The notes under the pieces: model-generated
The model's input: only the letters and a program-made list of their open reading frames with translations
Database searches by the model: none
Told to the model about the DNA's origin: nothing
From: Methanomicrobiaceae archaeon
Lineage (GTDB): Archaea; Halobacteriota; Methanomicrobia; Methanomicrobiales; Methanomicrobiaceae
Length of the DNA stretch: 43,231 nt
Reading direction: 5' to 3'
Assembly (NCBI GenBank): GCA_016926855.1
Contig: JAFGNT010000023.1
Coordinates: 1 to 43,231 of the forward strand
Position numbers and translations under genes: made by a program
Shown: positions 1-9,400 of the stretch, piece after piece
How positions within the stretch are numbered: the stretch's first letter is position 1
Layout of the letters: the number at the start of each line of letters is the position of its first letter

Positions 1-268
1 AAATTGCTGAAGGTGCTCATTTAATAGTGATCGATCGATGACTATAAAGTACTAACGGCTTAAAAAGGTTTTAAGAAATACTCAATAAATTAATTTTTTT
101 TCCGTAATAGCACCTCCCTGCTGACAAAAACCATACGATATGGACCCCTCAGTATCAAACCCTACATATCGGGTGCCATTTTTATTTTAAATGGAAAAAA
201 GCTCTCAATCCCTGCGAGTGACTTTATCACGAACAGGGGAGAATCCGGAAGAGTATCAGAACAAAAAA

Positions 269-748
269 TTAGGAAATTCTTTGGATGGATTCTTCTACGG
301 TATGCCGCACAAGCTCATCATCGTCATTTTGATAGTGACGGAGATGATCAAGCACGTGCTCATCTTTGAATTCCCCGAGACTCTCGGCTGCAATATGGCG
401 AATAACGCTATTATCGTCATTCATTGCTTCAATGAGATACGGTGTTGCTCGTGTATCATTAATTTTTCCCAGGGCCCAGAGTATATGTTCACGGACGGGG
501 GGAGATTCATCGATCAGAAAATGGATGAGATCGTCAACTGCCGGCTCTCCTAGTGCCTGAAGGGCAATAGCTGCCCTCCATCGCATATTGGCATCTGCAT
601 CCCTCAGGGCGTCAAGAAGAGGCGATACTCCTTTTCTACCCATTTTTTTCAAGGCTGGCATTGCCGTCAAAGAATTGTAGGAATCACTATTAAATACCGT
701 GGAAATGAGATTTTCGAGATTTCCATCGGTGGAATGATTCGATATCAC
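269..748 (-). CDS. HEAT-repeat (PBS-lyase-like) protein
   Basis: A 159-residue protein made almost wholly of HEAT-like helical repeats. Repeat cores can be read at about residues 50-66 (MRWRAAIALQALGE), 82-96 (PPVREHILWALGKI), 113-127 (SVIRHIAAESLGEF) and 143-157 (ELVRHTVEESI). The alternating Arg/Ala/Leu pattern is typical of the PBS-lyase type. Such proteins are usually binding scaffolds; no catalytic residues are visible and no partner can be named. The start is GTG at 748, after a GGGGAAA stretch. No signal peptide or membrane segment is present. The next gene on the strand is a decayed fragment, so the context gives no functional clue. Confidence 0.75.
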   Translation of the reverse strand: MISNHSTDGNLENLISTVFNSDSYNSLTAMPALKKMGRKGVSPLLDALRDADANMRWRAAIALQALGEPAVDDLIHFLIDESPPVREHILWALGKINDTRATPYLIEAMNDDNSVIRHIAAESLGEFKDEHVLDHLRHYQNDDDELVRHTVEESIQRIS

Positions 749-846
749 AAAAATTTCCCCGTTTTACCACGTCATGTCTTGGCATAGCACTCTATGTCAA
801 TGATGAGGTTGCAAAGATCGATAATATTATGATTGGTGATGAAATG

Positions 847-1217
847 TCAACACAGAAAGAAATATATATGGGAATTTATACTCGCCACAACATCCCCCCA
901 CTCTTTCACCCCATACAGTTTCAGTGCCGCCCGGATCTTTCTGATACTCTCTGTAAAGGGAGTATCCTCATTGAGCAGCAGTTCTGTATCGGGTGCGCAT
1001 TCAAGCATCCTCTCCTCATGCGGGATGACAAACTGCTCTGAAAAGAGGTTCGCATGATCCCCCGGGTGGTCACGGACCTTCTGAACGTCGTTCTCTGATC
1101 GCACCCTGTTGATGACGAGGTGCACATGAACGGAATTACCCGGGAAGTATTCGACCTCATCCCGGATCCCATTGTCAGGACCGGGATGTCGATCCCGGTG
1201 ATTTCCGGATCCCTCAC
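847..1217 (-). pseudogene. Frameshifted C-terminal remnant of a MinD/ParA-like P-loop ATPase (tentative)
   Basis: Two minus-strand frames each hold part of one plausible protein. A GTG at 1217, overlapping the rsgA stop, opens a frame reading ITGIDIPVLTMGSGM. Near 1165 the sensible reading moves to another frame, with RDEVEYFPGN, then HVHLVINRVRSEND, EQFVIPHEERMLE and a stop at 847. The strand followed by NR is reminiscent of the C-terminal half of MinD/CooC-type ATPases. No Walker A motif or N-terminal half exists, because rsgA lies directly upstream. I read it as a truncated, frameshifted relic. The family assignment is a guess from pattern; the reading-frame switch is visible in the sequence. 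It could instead be an unrelated short gene in the second frame alone (start at 1233). Confidence 0.4.
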
Positions 1218-2308
1218 CGCCTCTTATCGTCACGAAATTCCCGGGCCGCTTTCGAGATTACCTTCCTCCGTTTTTTTTCAAGCCTTTTAAGCCCGATTTT
1301 GGCCTTTTCTGTCTGGAATACGACTTCCTGTGCCAGCCGCAGGTAGCTCATGAGCCGCTCCTCCGGGAGAAGGCCTTCGCAGACTGCCTCCCTGACCGCA
1401 CAGCCGGGCTCGCTCTCATGCCGGCAGTCGGGATACCGGCACCCTCTGGCGAGCTCGAGCACATCCGGGAAGGCCTCCCGTATGCCCGATCCCGCGGTGC
1501 CGAGCCGGATCTCCCGGAGCCCCGGGTTATCGATGAGCATCGCTCCGCCGGGGAGCACACAGAGCTGACGCACGCTCGTTGTGTGCCGGCCCTTTCCGTC
1601 CCACTCGCGGACGTGCCCCGTCTCCTGCACCGCTCCTGCCATGAGCGCGTTGATGATCGTGGATTTCCCCACCCCCGACGAACCGATGAGCGCAATCGTC
1701 CTCCCCGGCTGCAGGAATTCATCCAGCCCGGAAAGGCCGCCCTCCCGGAGCGCACTGACCGCGACGACCGGTACGTTCCCCGCGACCGCGGAGGCCCGCA
1801 TAACAAGGTCTCCGGGGTCTTCTGCGAGGTCGGCCTTGTTGATCACGATCACCGGTCTCGCCCCCGAGACATAGACAACTGCCAGGTACCGTTCGAGCCG
1901 GCGCAGGTTGAAGTCCGCCCCTGCGGCCGTCACGATAAAAACGGTGTCGATATTTGCGGCAATCACCTGTTCGTCGCCGCCCTCGCCCGGTGCGCCGCGG
2001 GAGAAGGTGGTGCGTCTCGGCAGGATATCCACAATCATGCGGGTGCCGTCATCCGGCCGGTCGGGAATCACCACAAAATCGCCGACCGCAGGCGCCCGGC
2101 CGAGGCGGCGAAGGGCACCCGATATGCCTGTCCTCACAGAACCGCCCGCGAGAAGCACATCGAAGACCGTCCGGTGCCTGCTCGACACCCGCCCGGCACT
2201 ATACGGGCCCGAATACCGGGCAAATGCCGCGTCGCATGCCTCGTCCCAGCCGAGGGCCTGGAGAGTGAGTGGCCCCGCCATGTGGGGGGTAGTCGTAGTT
2301 TCGTTCAT
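1214..2308 (-). CDS. rsgA: Ribosome small-subunit-dependent GTPase A
   Basis: RsgA is a circularly permuted GTPase that acts late in 30S subunit maturation. All the family marks are present. The permuted order places G4 (VINKAD) before the P-loop G1 ([14 protein letters not shown]), followed by a Thr-rich switch (RHTTS) and G3 (DNPGLRE). A C-terminal zinc site reads CRYPDCRH followed by EPGC. An OB-fold region precedes the GTPase domain. I chose ATG 2308 ([12 protein letters not shown], 364 residues). The open frame extends to 2536, but that would overlap the upstream capB stop, and the extra residues look like untranslated DNA. RsgA is chiefly bacterial but is known in methanogens. About 210 bp separate it from capB. 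Confidence 0.92.
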   Translation of the reverse strand: MNETTTTPHMAGPLTLQALGWDEACDAAFARYSGPYSAGRVSSRHRTVFDVLLAGGSVRTGISGALRRLGRAPAVGDFVVIPDRPDDGTRMIVDILPRRTTFSRGAPGEGGDEQVIAANIDTVFIVTAAGADFNLRRLERYLAVVYVSGARPVIVINKADLAEDPGDLVMRASAVAGNVPVVAVSALREGGLSGLDEFLQPGRTIALIGSSGVGKSTIINALMAGAVQETGHVREWDGKGRHTTSVRQLCVLPGGAMLIDNPGLREIRLGTAGSGIREAFPDVLELARGCRYPDCRHESEPGCAVREAVCEGLLPEERLMSYLRLAQEVVFQTEKAKIGLKRLEKKRRKVISKAAREFRDDKRR

Positions 2309-2519
2309 GCCGGTTTCCCGTGATGTTTGGGTGAGGCCCGACGATTCAAATGGTTTTTGTTGTGGATTGCTCTGGAAGATTTCGTCGGTCGGGATGGTAT
2401 AGGTACTGACCAGAACGTCCCCCACAGTTCCCACCCTCGGGAATCGTATGGAAAAACGGGAAGTCTGAGGGGGTCTCTCTTCACTGTCGCCTGATGCGGG
2501 GGCCCGTCCCACCCGTGCC

Positions 2520-3776
2520 TCAGAAATTCCTGTCACGGGCCGTCAGAAACATCATGTCGGAGGGCGGTTGTTCCGGGCATGCCGATGCCGGGAGCTCCCC
2601 GAGGCCCGACACCGGGCTGAAGGCGTACCGGGTCCTGGTGCCCGCCTTCTCCGGGTCCTCCAGCCACGCACACAGCCGGTCCATGAAAGGATTGACACGG
2701 TTGATGATGGGGATCACGATGAGGTTGTCGGCCTCTGCCGTGGCGATGATCGTTTCGATGTCGTCACTATCCGTGTTGATGACCGTCTTTTCCCTGAGGC
2801 GGGGCGGCAGGTGTCCAAAGACGTGCCGGGTTCCGAATCCGGCAAACCAGATGCGTTCAATCCGGTCCCCGAACCTCTCATCGATCTCACCGAAGAAGTC
2901 CTCGAATATATCGCTCCTTCCTACGCGATCCTTGCGAAAGTACGCCACGAGAGCGACCTGCTCCGGGGTACGCCGGAGGAGGTACCGCAGCATGTGAATG
3001 AGGGAGATGGGGTCGTTGATCTTGGCCGCGTTGACGTACCGGACCGAACGGCTGTTCACTTTCACCCGGAGTTTCTCCGTAATCCTGGTAAGGAAGGGGG
3101 CCGGGTCCTCGTCTATTCCGAAGGTGTTCCGCATGAAAGCGGCCGCATTGCAGAAGTTTTCGATGCCGGGAATCTCCTTATACTCCGGAGGGATCGTAAC
3201 GTCGTGGAGCACAACACGGCGGGGGTGCTGCCCGGCGAAATCGCGGAGGATCGGATAGACGAGATCATGGACTTTACGGATCGGTTCGCTGTAGTAGACG
3301 TGTTTCAGCTCGTCGGTGACCAGCCAGTTTCGTGCGAAATTCTCCGTCATCTCGGCAAGATCGTTTCCGAGCCCCTCGGTATGGTCGATCCTGATATTCG
3401 GGATGATGATATGGCGGGGGCGGAGAATGTGATGGATATACCGCATGGTATAGGGCGTAATGGCCTGGTTTTCAAATACAATCGCATCGACATCATAGCT
3501 GATGACCGACGGGATGTTGTCGTAATCAAGCAGGATATTGTCCCGCTCCCGGTAGATGTCGATATGCTCGCCGTTATGGATGATCTGCGGGGATTCGCCG
3601 GTGATTTTTGCAAGGGTCCGGGCTCTGGTACCCCGGATCATCTCTTCGAGCAGCATCACCGTCGAGGATTTCCCCCGGGTCCCCTCCACGAGTACACGCA
3701 TCGGAATTCGGCTGATTTTTTCTTCAAACGCCCGGATGTCTCCGGACTGGTGGATCTCTGGAATGAATGCCGTCAT
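2520..3776 (-). CDS. capB: CapB/PgsB-type Mur-ligase-like amide ligase
   Basis: This is a member of the CapB/PgsB branch of the Mur ligase superfamily, which builds poly-gamma-glutamate by ATP-dependent amide bond formation. The ATP-binding loop reads [16 protein letters not shown] at about residues 31-46. Family features follow: [29 protein letters not shown] and [13 protein letters not shown]. The length of 418 residues is close to Bacillus CapB (about 390). The start ATG 3776 has a GGGAG Shine-Dalgarno sequence, and the gene begins 9 bp after the capC stop, so the two form an operon. No capA or capE is nearby. The polymer made is not proven to be poly-gamma-glutamate; another gamma-linked peptide is possible. 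Confidence 0.85.
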   Translation of the reverse strand: MTAFIPEIHQSGDIRAFEEKISRIPMRVLVEGTRGKSSTVMLLEEMIRGTRARTLAKITGESPQIIHNGEHIDIYRERDNILLDYDNIPSVISYDVDAIVFENQAITPYTMRYIHHILRPRHIIIPNIRIDHTEGLGNDLAEMTENFARNWLVTDELKHVYYSEPIRKVHDLVYPILRDFAGQHPRRVVLHDVTIPPEYKEIPGIENFCNAAAFMRNTFGIDEDPAPFLTRITEKLRVKVNSRSVRYVNAAKINDPISLIHMLRYLLRRTPEQVALVAYFRKDRVGRSDIFEDFFGEIDERFGDRIERIWFAGFGTRHVFGHLPPRLREKTVINTDSDDIETIIATAEADNLIVIPIINRVNPFMDRLCAWLEDPEKAGTRTRYAFSPVSGLGELPASACPEQPPSDMMFLTARDRNF

Positions 3777-3785
3777 GGTTCTCCC

Positions 3786-4253
3786 TCAGATGATCGCCGA
3801 CAGCCCCACGGCGAACAGGTACACCGCCGTAAAGGTGAGAGCCAGCATTCCGGCGCTCTGGAATCCGCTTTCGATGGTGTAGCTCTCTTTTGCAATATTA
3901 TACGCGATAATCCCCGGGAATATCGTGAAGATGATGATCTCCTCGAGGTGGAGGGCGTAAACAAACGAGACGAGTTCGATGATAGCGCCCGAGGCAAGGA
4001 TCGATACTCCCAGGTATCCGTAGAGAAGCCTCCTCCCGTAGAGGAGGGTTTTTTCCGCCACGGCCTGCATCACAAAAAGGCAGACGAGTGCGGATACAAT
4101 GAAAACCGGGAGAATTGCCACGTCCTGCAGGGTGTAAATCACGAGGAGGGGAATGGCAATAACGCCCCCCGTCTTATAGCGCTTTACCTCGTACAGGAAA
4201 AACCCGAGGGCGAACCCGAAGAGCAGCGTTGCCATAAAGACGAGAATGTTCAT
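3786..4253 (-). CDS. capC: CapC/PgsC-type membrane protein
   Basis: A very hydrophobic 155-residue protein with four or five predicted membrane spans. Its size and layout fit CapC/PgsC (about 150 residues), the membrane partner of CapB in poly-gamma-glutamate synthesis. The segments FGFALGFFLYEVKRYKTGG and EKTLLYGRRLLYGYLG resemble the CapC pattern of an N-terminal helix followed by a Gly-rich loop, then a LYGRRR-type loop between spans. The start is ATG 4253, with GAGGT seven bases upstream; a TTG at 4259 is the alternative. It is the first gene of the capC-capB operon, and an AT-rich stretch at 4270-4310 probably holds the promoter. The call rests partly on the adjacent capB. Confidence 0.75.
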   Translation of the reverse strand: MNILVFMATLLFGFALGFFLYEVKRYKTGGVIAIPLLVIYTLQDVAILPVFIVSALVCLFVMQAVAEKTLLYGRRLLYGYLGVSILASGAIIELVSFVYALHLEEIIIFTIFPGIIAYNIAKESYTIESGFQSAGMLALTFTAVYLFAVGLSAII

Positions 4254-4399
4254 TAGCAATACCTCGTCCTAAAAAGTATTTAATAATTATCTATACTGGT
4301 TATCCATAGTGATAAACAATTACACTGCCGGAATCGTGCCGTCCGGTCCTCCCCTGTCCTCTGACACCACCGTCCGCGGGCGACAAGGTATTTATTCGC

Positions 4400-4476
4400 C
4401 CGTCCCCATGCTCACCACGGGGACGGCGCTTCCCGGTGGGGGATCCGTCCGGGCCGGGCGTGCGGGTATCCCCGCA
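4400..4476 (+). promoter_or_regulatory. Two hairpins ahead of the SpoIIAA-like gene
   Basis: An 8-bp perfect stem (CCGTCCCC at 4400-4407 with GGGGACGG at 4419-4426) is followed by a 6-bp stem (TGCGGG at 4461-4466 with CCCGCA at 4471-4476). The second ends seven bases before the ribosome binding site GGAGGTGA at 4483-4490. A TATA-like TATTTAT lies at 4389-4395. If transcription starts about 25 bases later, only the second hairpin is fully in the mRNA. No known riboswitch class is recognised. Confidence 0.35.
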
Positions 4477-4496
4477 CGGGATGGAGGTGACGATGC

Positions 4497-4883
4497 ATGA
4501 TTGAGGAACTATCTGAAAGCTCCGGTAATGTGCTTGGATTCCAATTTTTCGGGGAGATTACCGATGATGACTACATGGGATCGTTTATTCCCGCCCTGCG
4601 GCGGGCTATCGAGACGTTCGGAACGATCCGCGTGCTCGTTGATGTCGCCGATATGCAGAGCGAGGACTTTGGTGCGATGGACGATGACATCCGCGAGCGG
4701 GAGCGGATCCTGTATGTCGAGCGGGAAGCCATCGTCGGCGATGAAGACTGGGTGAAACGCCTGGCAAACGTCGACCACTTCTTCCTCTTCCCCGGCGCCG
4801 AGGTACGGTTCTTTGAGACGGCGCACCGGACAACGGCATGGCACTGGCTCCGGGAGGGTCTGCCGTCATCGATATCCCGGTGA
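4497..4883 (+). CDS. SpoIIAA-like (STAS/SEC14-fold) protein
   Basis: A 128-residue soluble protein matching the SpoIIAA-like family (related to STAS and SEC14 folds). It opens with a strand-rich segment (VLGFQFFGEITDDDY), then an amphipathic helix (FIPALRRAIETFG), a core strand (IRVLVDVADMQ), and a C-terminal part with RLANVDHFFLFPGAEVRFF and the Trp-rich ending TAWHWLREG. Family members are thought to bind small hydrophobic ligands or act in signalling; no specific role is established here. The start ATG 4497 is set by the strong Shine-Dalgarno sequence GGAGGTGA six bases upstream. An ATG at 4493 opens only a three-codon frame. The gene stands alone between divergent capC and the flavoprotein gene. 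Confidence 0.75.
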   Translation: MIEELSESSGNVLGFQFFGEITDDDYMGSFIPALRRAIETFGTIRVLVDVADMQSEDFGAMDDDIRERERILYVEREAIVGDEDWVKRLANVDHFFLFPGAEVRFFETAHRTTAWHWLREGLPSSISR

Positions 4884-4983
4884 AAGGGCGGAGCGCTGCA
4901 GCTTAAAAAAGGAAGCCCGTGTAAAGCTGTAGTATCACTTTCCCCGATACTGGTATCCGGGGGAACGACGCATGGTGTGTTAG

Positions 4984-6246
4984 ATGGAGGGAAACGAGGA
5001 TACCGGCCGTGCCGGCGGGGCCTGCACGGTGGTGATCATCGGCGGGGGCCCTGCCGGGCTTTTCTGTGCGCTGCTGGCGGCCGGGGAGGGGCGGCAGGTG
5101 CTGGTGCTTGAAAAGAACGCCTCATGCGGGCGGAAACTGCTGATCACCGGCACGGGGCAGTGCAACCTGACGAATGCCGGGGATATCAGTGACTTCTTCA
5201 CGCATTACGGCGATCACGGTTCATTCCTCCGGCCTGCCCTTCGCGGGTTTACCAACCGCGATCTGCTCGCATTTTTTGAGGAGCGAGGACTCTTCACGAT
5301 CACAGAATCCGGAGGAAAAGTCTTTCCTGCATCAAGGAAAGCTGCCGATGTCCTGTCTGTCCTCCTTTCCGCCTGCAGGGAACGAAGTGTCATGATCCGG
5401 ATCAGCGAACCGGTGCGGAGTGTTGCCGCCGGGGACGGTCGTTTTGTCATCACATCGCAGGAGGCCGTTTATCACGCCGAATGCTGTGTTATCGCCACCG
5501 GCGGCGTTTCCTACCCGGCCACCGGCTCGACGGGCGACGGATACGCCTTCGCAACAGGGCTCGGCCATTCGGTCACCGATGCGGCTCCTGCGCTTGCCGC
5601 CGCCACGGTGGCGGATTATCCCTTTGCGGACTGTGCGGGTATATCGTTTGAAAACCTTCGAGTCTTCCTGTACAGGGACGGGAAAAAGATCCGGCAGCAG
5701 ACCGGGGACCTGCTGCTGACGCACCATGGGCTTTCCGGTCCGGCAGTTCTCCATCTCTCCCGGTATATTCGGGAGGGAGACGTGCTGGCCGTCGCCTTCC
5801 TTCCCGGCCGGGACCCGGCGGAGCTGCACACAGAGCTGGCCGATAAAATTGCCGCTCACGGACAGCGGCAGGTTCGGACCCTGCTTCTCGAATACGGGCT
5901 TCCCGAGCGATTTGTCAGGCGTCTGCTTGAGATCTCCGGCATCCCTCCCGACCGTACAGGATCCCACCTCTCCAGACAGGAACGTGCCGCTCTTGTCGCC
6001 GGCCTCGCCGGCCATCCCTTCACCGTCGCAGGGCTGGGCGGGCTGAACGAGGCGATGGTCACCGCCGGCGGGGTGGCGCTTGATGCGATCAATCCGAAGA
6101 CCATGGAATCGCGGCATGTTCCCGGCCTGTTTTTCATCGGCGAAGTGCTTGACATCGACGGCGACACGGGAGGCTACAACCTGCAGGCGGCGTTTTCCAC
6201 CGCTGCAGCGGCGGCCCGGAGGATAGTTATCCTGTGCGATTGGTGA
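4984..6246 (+). CDS. BaiN/HI0933-family FAD-dependent oxidoreductase
   Basis: A 420-residue flavoprotein of the BaiN/RdsA (HI0933, YhiN) family. The N-terminal FAD-binding Rossmann motif reads VVIIGGGPAGLFCALLAA, followed by LEKNASCGRKLLITGTGQCN, a signature of this family. Other family marks are VIATGGVSYPATGSTGDGY, LLTHHGLSGPAVLHLSR, and the C-terminal FAD-contact block around TAGGVALDAINPKTMES and GDTGGYNLQAA. One bacterial member has been linked to bile-acid double-bond reduction, but for most members the substrate is unknown, and that name should not be taken as function here. The start is ATG 4984, with only a weak ribosome binding site. It is a single gene, about 200 bp before the PEGA operon. 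Confidence 0.88.
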   Translation: MEGNEDTGRAGGACTVVIIGGGPAGLFCALLAAGEGRQVLVLEKNASCGRKLLITGTGQCNLTNAGDISDFFTHYGDHGSFLRPALRGFTNRDLLAFFEERGLFTITESGGKVFPASRKAADVLSVLLSACRERSVMIRISEPVRSVAAGDGRFVITSQEAVYHAECCVIATGGVSYPATGSTGDGYAFATGLGHSVTDAAPALAAATVADYPFADCAGISFENLRVFLYRDGKKIRQQTGDLLLTHHGLSGPAVLHLSRYIREGDVLAVAFLPGRDPAELHTELADKIAAHGQRQVRTLLLEYGLPERFVRRLLEISGIPPDRTGSHLSRQERAALVAGLAGHPFTVAGLGGLNEAMVTAGGVALDAINPKTMESRHVPGLFFIGEVLDIDGDTGGYNLQAAFSTAAAAARRIVILCDW

Positions 6247-6445
6247 ACGGGTGGCGTGCAGACAGTGGTGGCACAACCGGATGAGAGGGGGGGAAAAGTT
6301 CTCCCTGTGTATAAACTATATGTAGTTAACAAAATATAAAAATAGGCAATCATTATTAATCAAACCGTCCTCCTTTTTCAGAGTTATTCCTGTGAATAGC
6401 ACCGGCTTGAGGTCGCGCAGGAAAGTAACGTGGACGGGGAAAAGA

Positions 6446-9400
6446 ATGAAAGCATTCGTGATATGCCTGACTGGATGTGCTCTGCTTATTCTGCTTGCCG
6501 CGTCACCCGCCGCCGGGGCATCGACAGCCGTGCATATCGTCCGGATTGCCGCCGACGGCGACACGGTGCTCAACGAAACCACTGTTGACTATCTCTGGAT
6601 GGAAGCGAACCTCCCGGTCTACGGGGACGGTGTAACGCACTATTACCATCAGGGGCCTGTTTTTATTGATGATCCCGATCCGGAAGTGGAAGCGCAGCTG
6701 CGCTGGAATCCCGACGAGGACACGAACATCCTTGAGAAAGACATGGGTGCGGTCAAAGGAACGAACGTAAAAGATCTCTGCGACCTCGTCGGGGGCATGA
6801 GCGCAGGCGAGGAGGCAAAGTTCAGGGCATCCGACGGCTGGAGCAAATATATCGCCTACGATAACATCTACGAGTACTCGGCCCGCGAAGGGCCGATCGT
6901 GCTCACGTGGTGGCGCCCCGACCTTGGCTACGTTTCGGAGGCGTACTCCGAGGGGATGCGGATGGTCTGGTTCGCGGATACCTCGACAAATCCATTCGGC
7001 GAACATGCATTCGGGGTCTGGGACTGGCATGAGGCGGCCGGGGAACCGTACTGGTACTACTACTATTCGGGAGGAGAAAAGTACCCCACGACGACCGGTC
7101 TTTCGGGCATGTACATCTCTGACATCACCATCTACAGCGATGATGATCCTGCCGGCAGCATATCCGTCACATCCGACCCGGAGGGTGCCGCCATTCTTCT
7201 CGATGGTGAGGAAACCGGCGAGGCTACGAATGCCACACTCACCGGTATTTTCCCCGGCGAGTACAGTGTGCAGGTTGCCCTCGGGGGGTACCGCCTCCCC
7301 GATGAAATCACGATAGAGGTCGAAAACGGGAAAACCGCAGCAGTGCACTTCGATCTGGAACCGCTCACCGGGAGCATCGAGGTCACATCGGATCCCGACG
7401 GTGCGTCGATAGTTATCGACGGTGTTGAACGGGCGGAAAAAACCGATGCACTGCTGGAATACATCCCCGTCGGCACCCATATCGTCTTCGTCAGGATGGA
7501 CGGGCACTCATCTGTCGAAGAAAGAGTCGAGGTTGCCGAGGATGAGACCACCGGGATCGCCTTCACGCTCGAGCCTGTGGCGATAGGCACGGACGGGGCA
7601 TCGGATTCGTCAGGATACACGGGGAAAAATCTCTCCCTCTATGAAAAGGGAACCCTCAACGGAACCCTTGAGTTCCTGGCCGCTCCGGGGTATGCCGATA
7701 TGCTTGAAAGCGGAGATACCCGGAGATATACGATCACCGCCGGTATTCGAGAGAATGCAGCCGTTGAACGTGCCCGCCTCTATGTCTATCTTACGAAAAG
7801 CCGGGATGAGATAACGAAAACCGCCCAGAATCCTGAAATGCGGGTGGTATTCGGAGAATCCCCCGTCAATTCCGATTCGGTGTACACCGATACAATAGAC
7901 ACGGTTTTTGAAGATTATATCCTTCAGACGTCCTGTTTTGACGTGACAAAGCTCCTGTCTGCGTCCGGCGAGTATGACATTGCTGTCACGAACACCGGCG
8001 GAACGGATGATATATTCTCCCTGTACGGTGTCGGGCTGATACTTCTCACCCGCTGCGAGGAGCAGCCGCCCATCAGCTACTGGATTCTTGAAGGATGCGA
8101 CTGCGTCTGTGCGGATCTGTCCGGCACACCTCCTGCGACGACAGCGGACTTCTCCGGCACCATCGATCTCGCGACCGTCACCGGGTCCCGCCTGATCGTT
8201 GTCAGTGCAACACGTTCGGATACGGCAGAGCCGGATCACCGGGTGACATTCAATGAAGGAGAGTGGTTCGGTCTTTTTCCCGCAGGAAAGAATGACATCA
8301 CGGCACCCGTGATCGATGTACGCCTTTATCTGCACTCATCGGAGAACACGGCAGAGATCCAGAGCTCACAGTCCGGGTCGGACGGAACCTATCTCGAAAA
8401 CCGGAATGCAGTCCTCATCCTGAACCACACATCCCTGCCCGCACCACAGTTGTCCGCGGCGACACCATCGATACTGCTGGAAGGTGTTCCTGAGGGCGGC
8501 ACCGTCGCCGGAAACCGTACGATAGGGGAGTATCTCCTGCCCGCACCGGGTGCAGTCCCGAACACCACCCGGATCTCCCTTCCGGGCACCGGATGGGACC
8601 TTATCGTGAGGGAAGGCACTTGCCTGACACCCGCCGGTGAGCGGATTACCTTCGAGCAGATTGCCGGGGACACGGCAAACGGCACCTGCAGCGGCACCGC
8701 ATACCGTATCGGTCCGGAAGGCCTGCAGAGCAGCCTGCCGATGGTGCTTGTGGCACCGGACACCTGCCCTTCCGCCGGCACGCTTGCCGTATTCGATGCG
8801 GAGAACGGCACATGGATGCATGCCGGATGCAGGACGGATCCGCCGGGCGCCCGGCTGTGCTGCGAGGTCGGGGAATCGGGCACGTATGCGGTGGTGCCCC
8901 TCCCCTCTGAAACCGGCACAGAGACCACGGGGGAGGGGAATTCCCTTATTTCGTTCATCCTCGGAATACTGGGAAAAATCCTTGAACGTATTATGCCTGC
9001 GAATCCCTCTCTGCCCTGCTGGTGTGAGATCCCCGGCACTATTCTGGTAAACGCGACATTCACGGCGATTGCCGGAAACGAGACGCCGGAAGGGAATCTT
9101 TCCGCCGACAACTCCCCCCCTTCCCTCTCGATCACCTCCAACCCATCCAATGCCCTGATATACCTGAACGGGAGTTATACCGGGCTGACGACTCCTGCCA
9201 CTCTTGACGGGATCTGTCCGGGCGAGCACCTGATCCGGATCCGGCGGGACGGATTTACCGCATGGGAGGAACCGGTTGCTGTTGTGGGAAATGAAAAGAT
9301 ATCGGTTGAACTCTTCCCGGAAAATGGCCCCGCGCTGAAAAAACTGAAGTTTGGGGACAACATTGCCGGTATTGCTGCCGCTCCGGTGGGAAATATGTAT

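Noticed and set aside
1-268. AT-rich window start checked for a tRNA, IS end or repeat
   Set aside because: No cloverleaf, inverted terminal repeat or direct repeat could be identified.
1418-2323. Long plus-strand open frame of 301 codons opposite rsgA
   Set aside because: It lies wholly antisense to a clear GTPase gene and has no family motif; high GC keeps the opposite strand open.
1214-2536. Longer rsgA from 2536
   Set aside because: It would overlap the capB stop and add about 76 residues that do not resemble the family's N terminus.
2568-4256. Plus-strand open frame of 562 codons opposite capB and capC
   Set aside because: It spans two real genes and the gap between them and has a composition typical of antisense frames.
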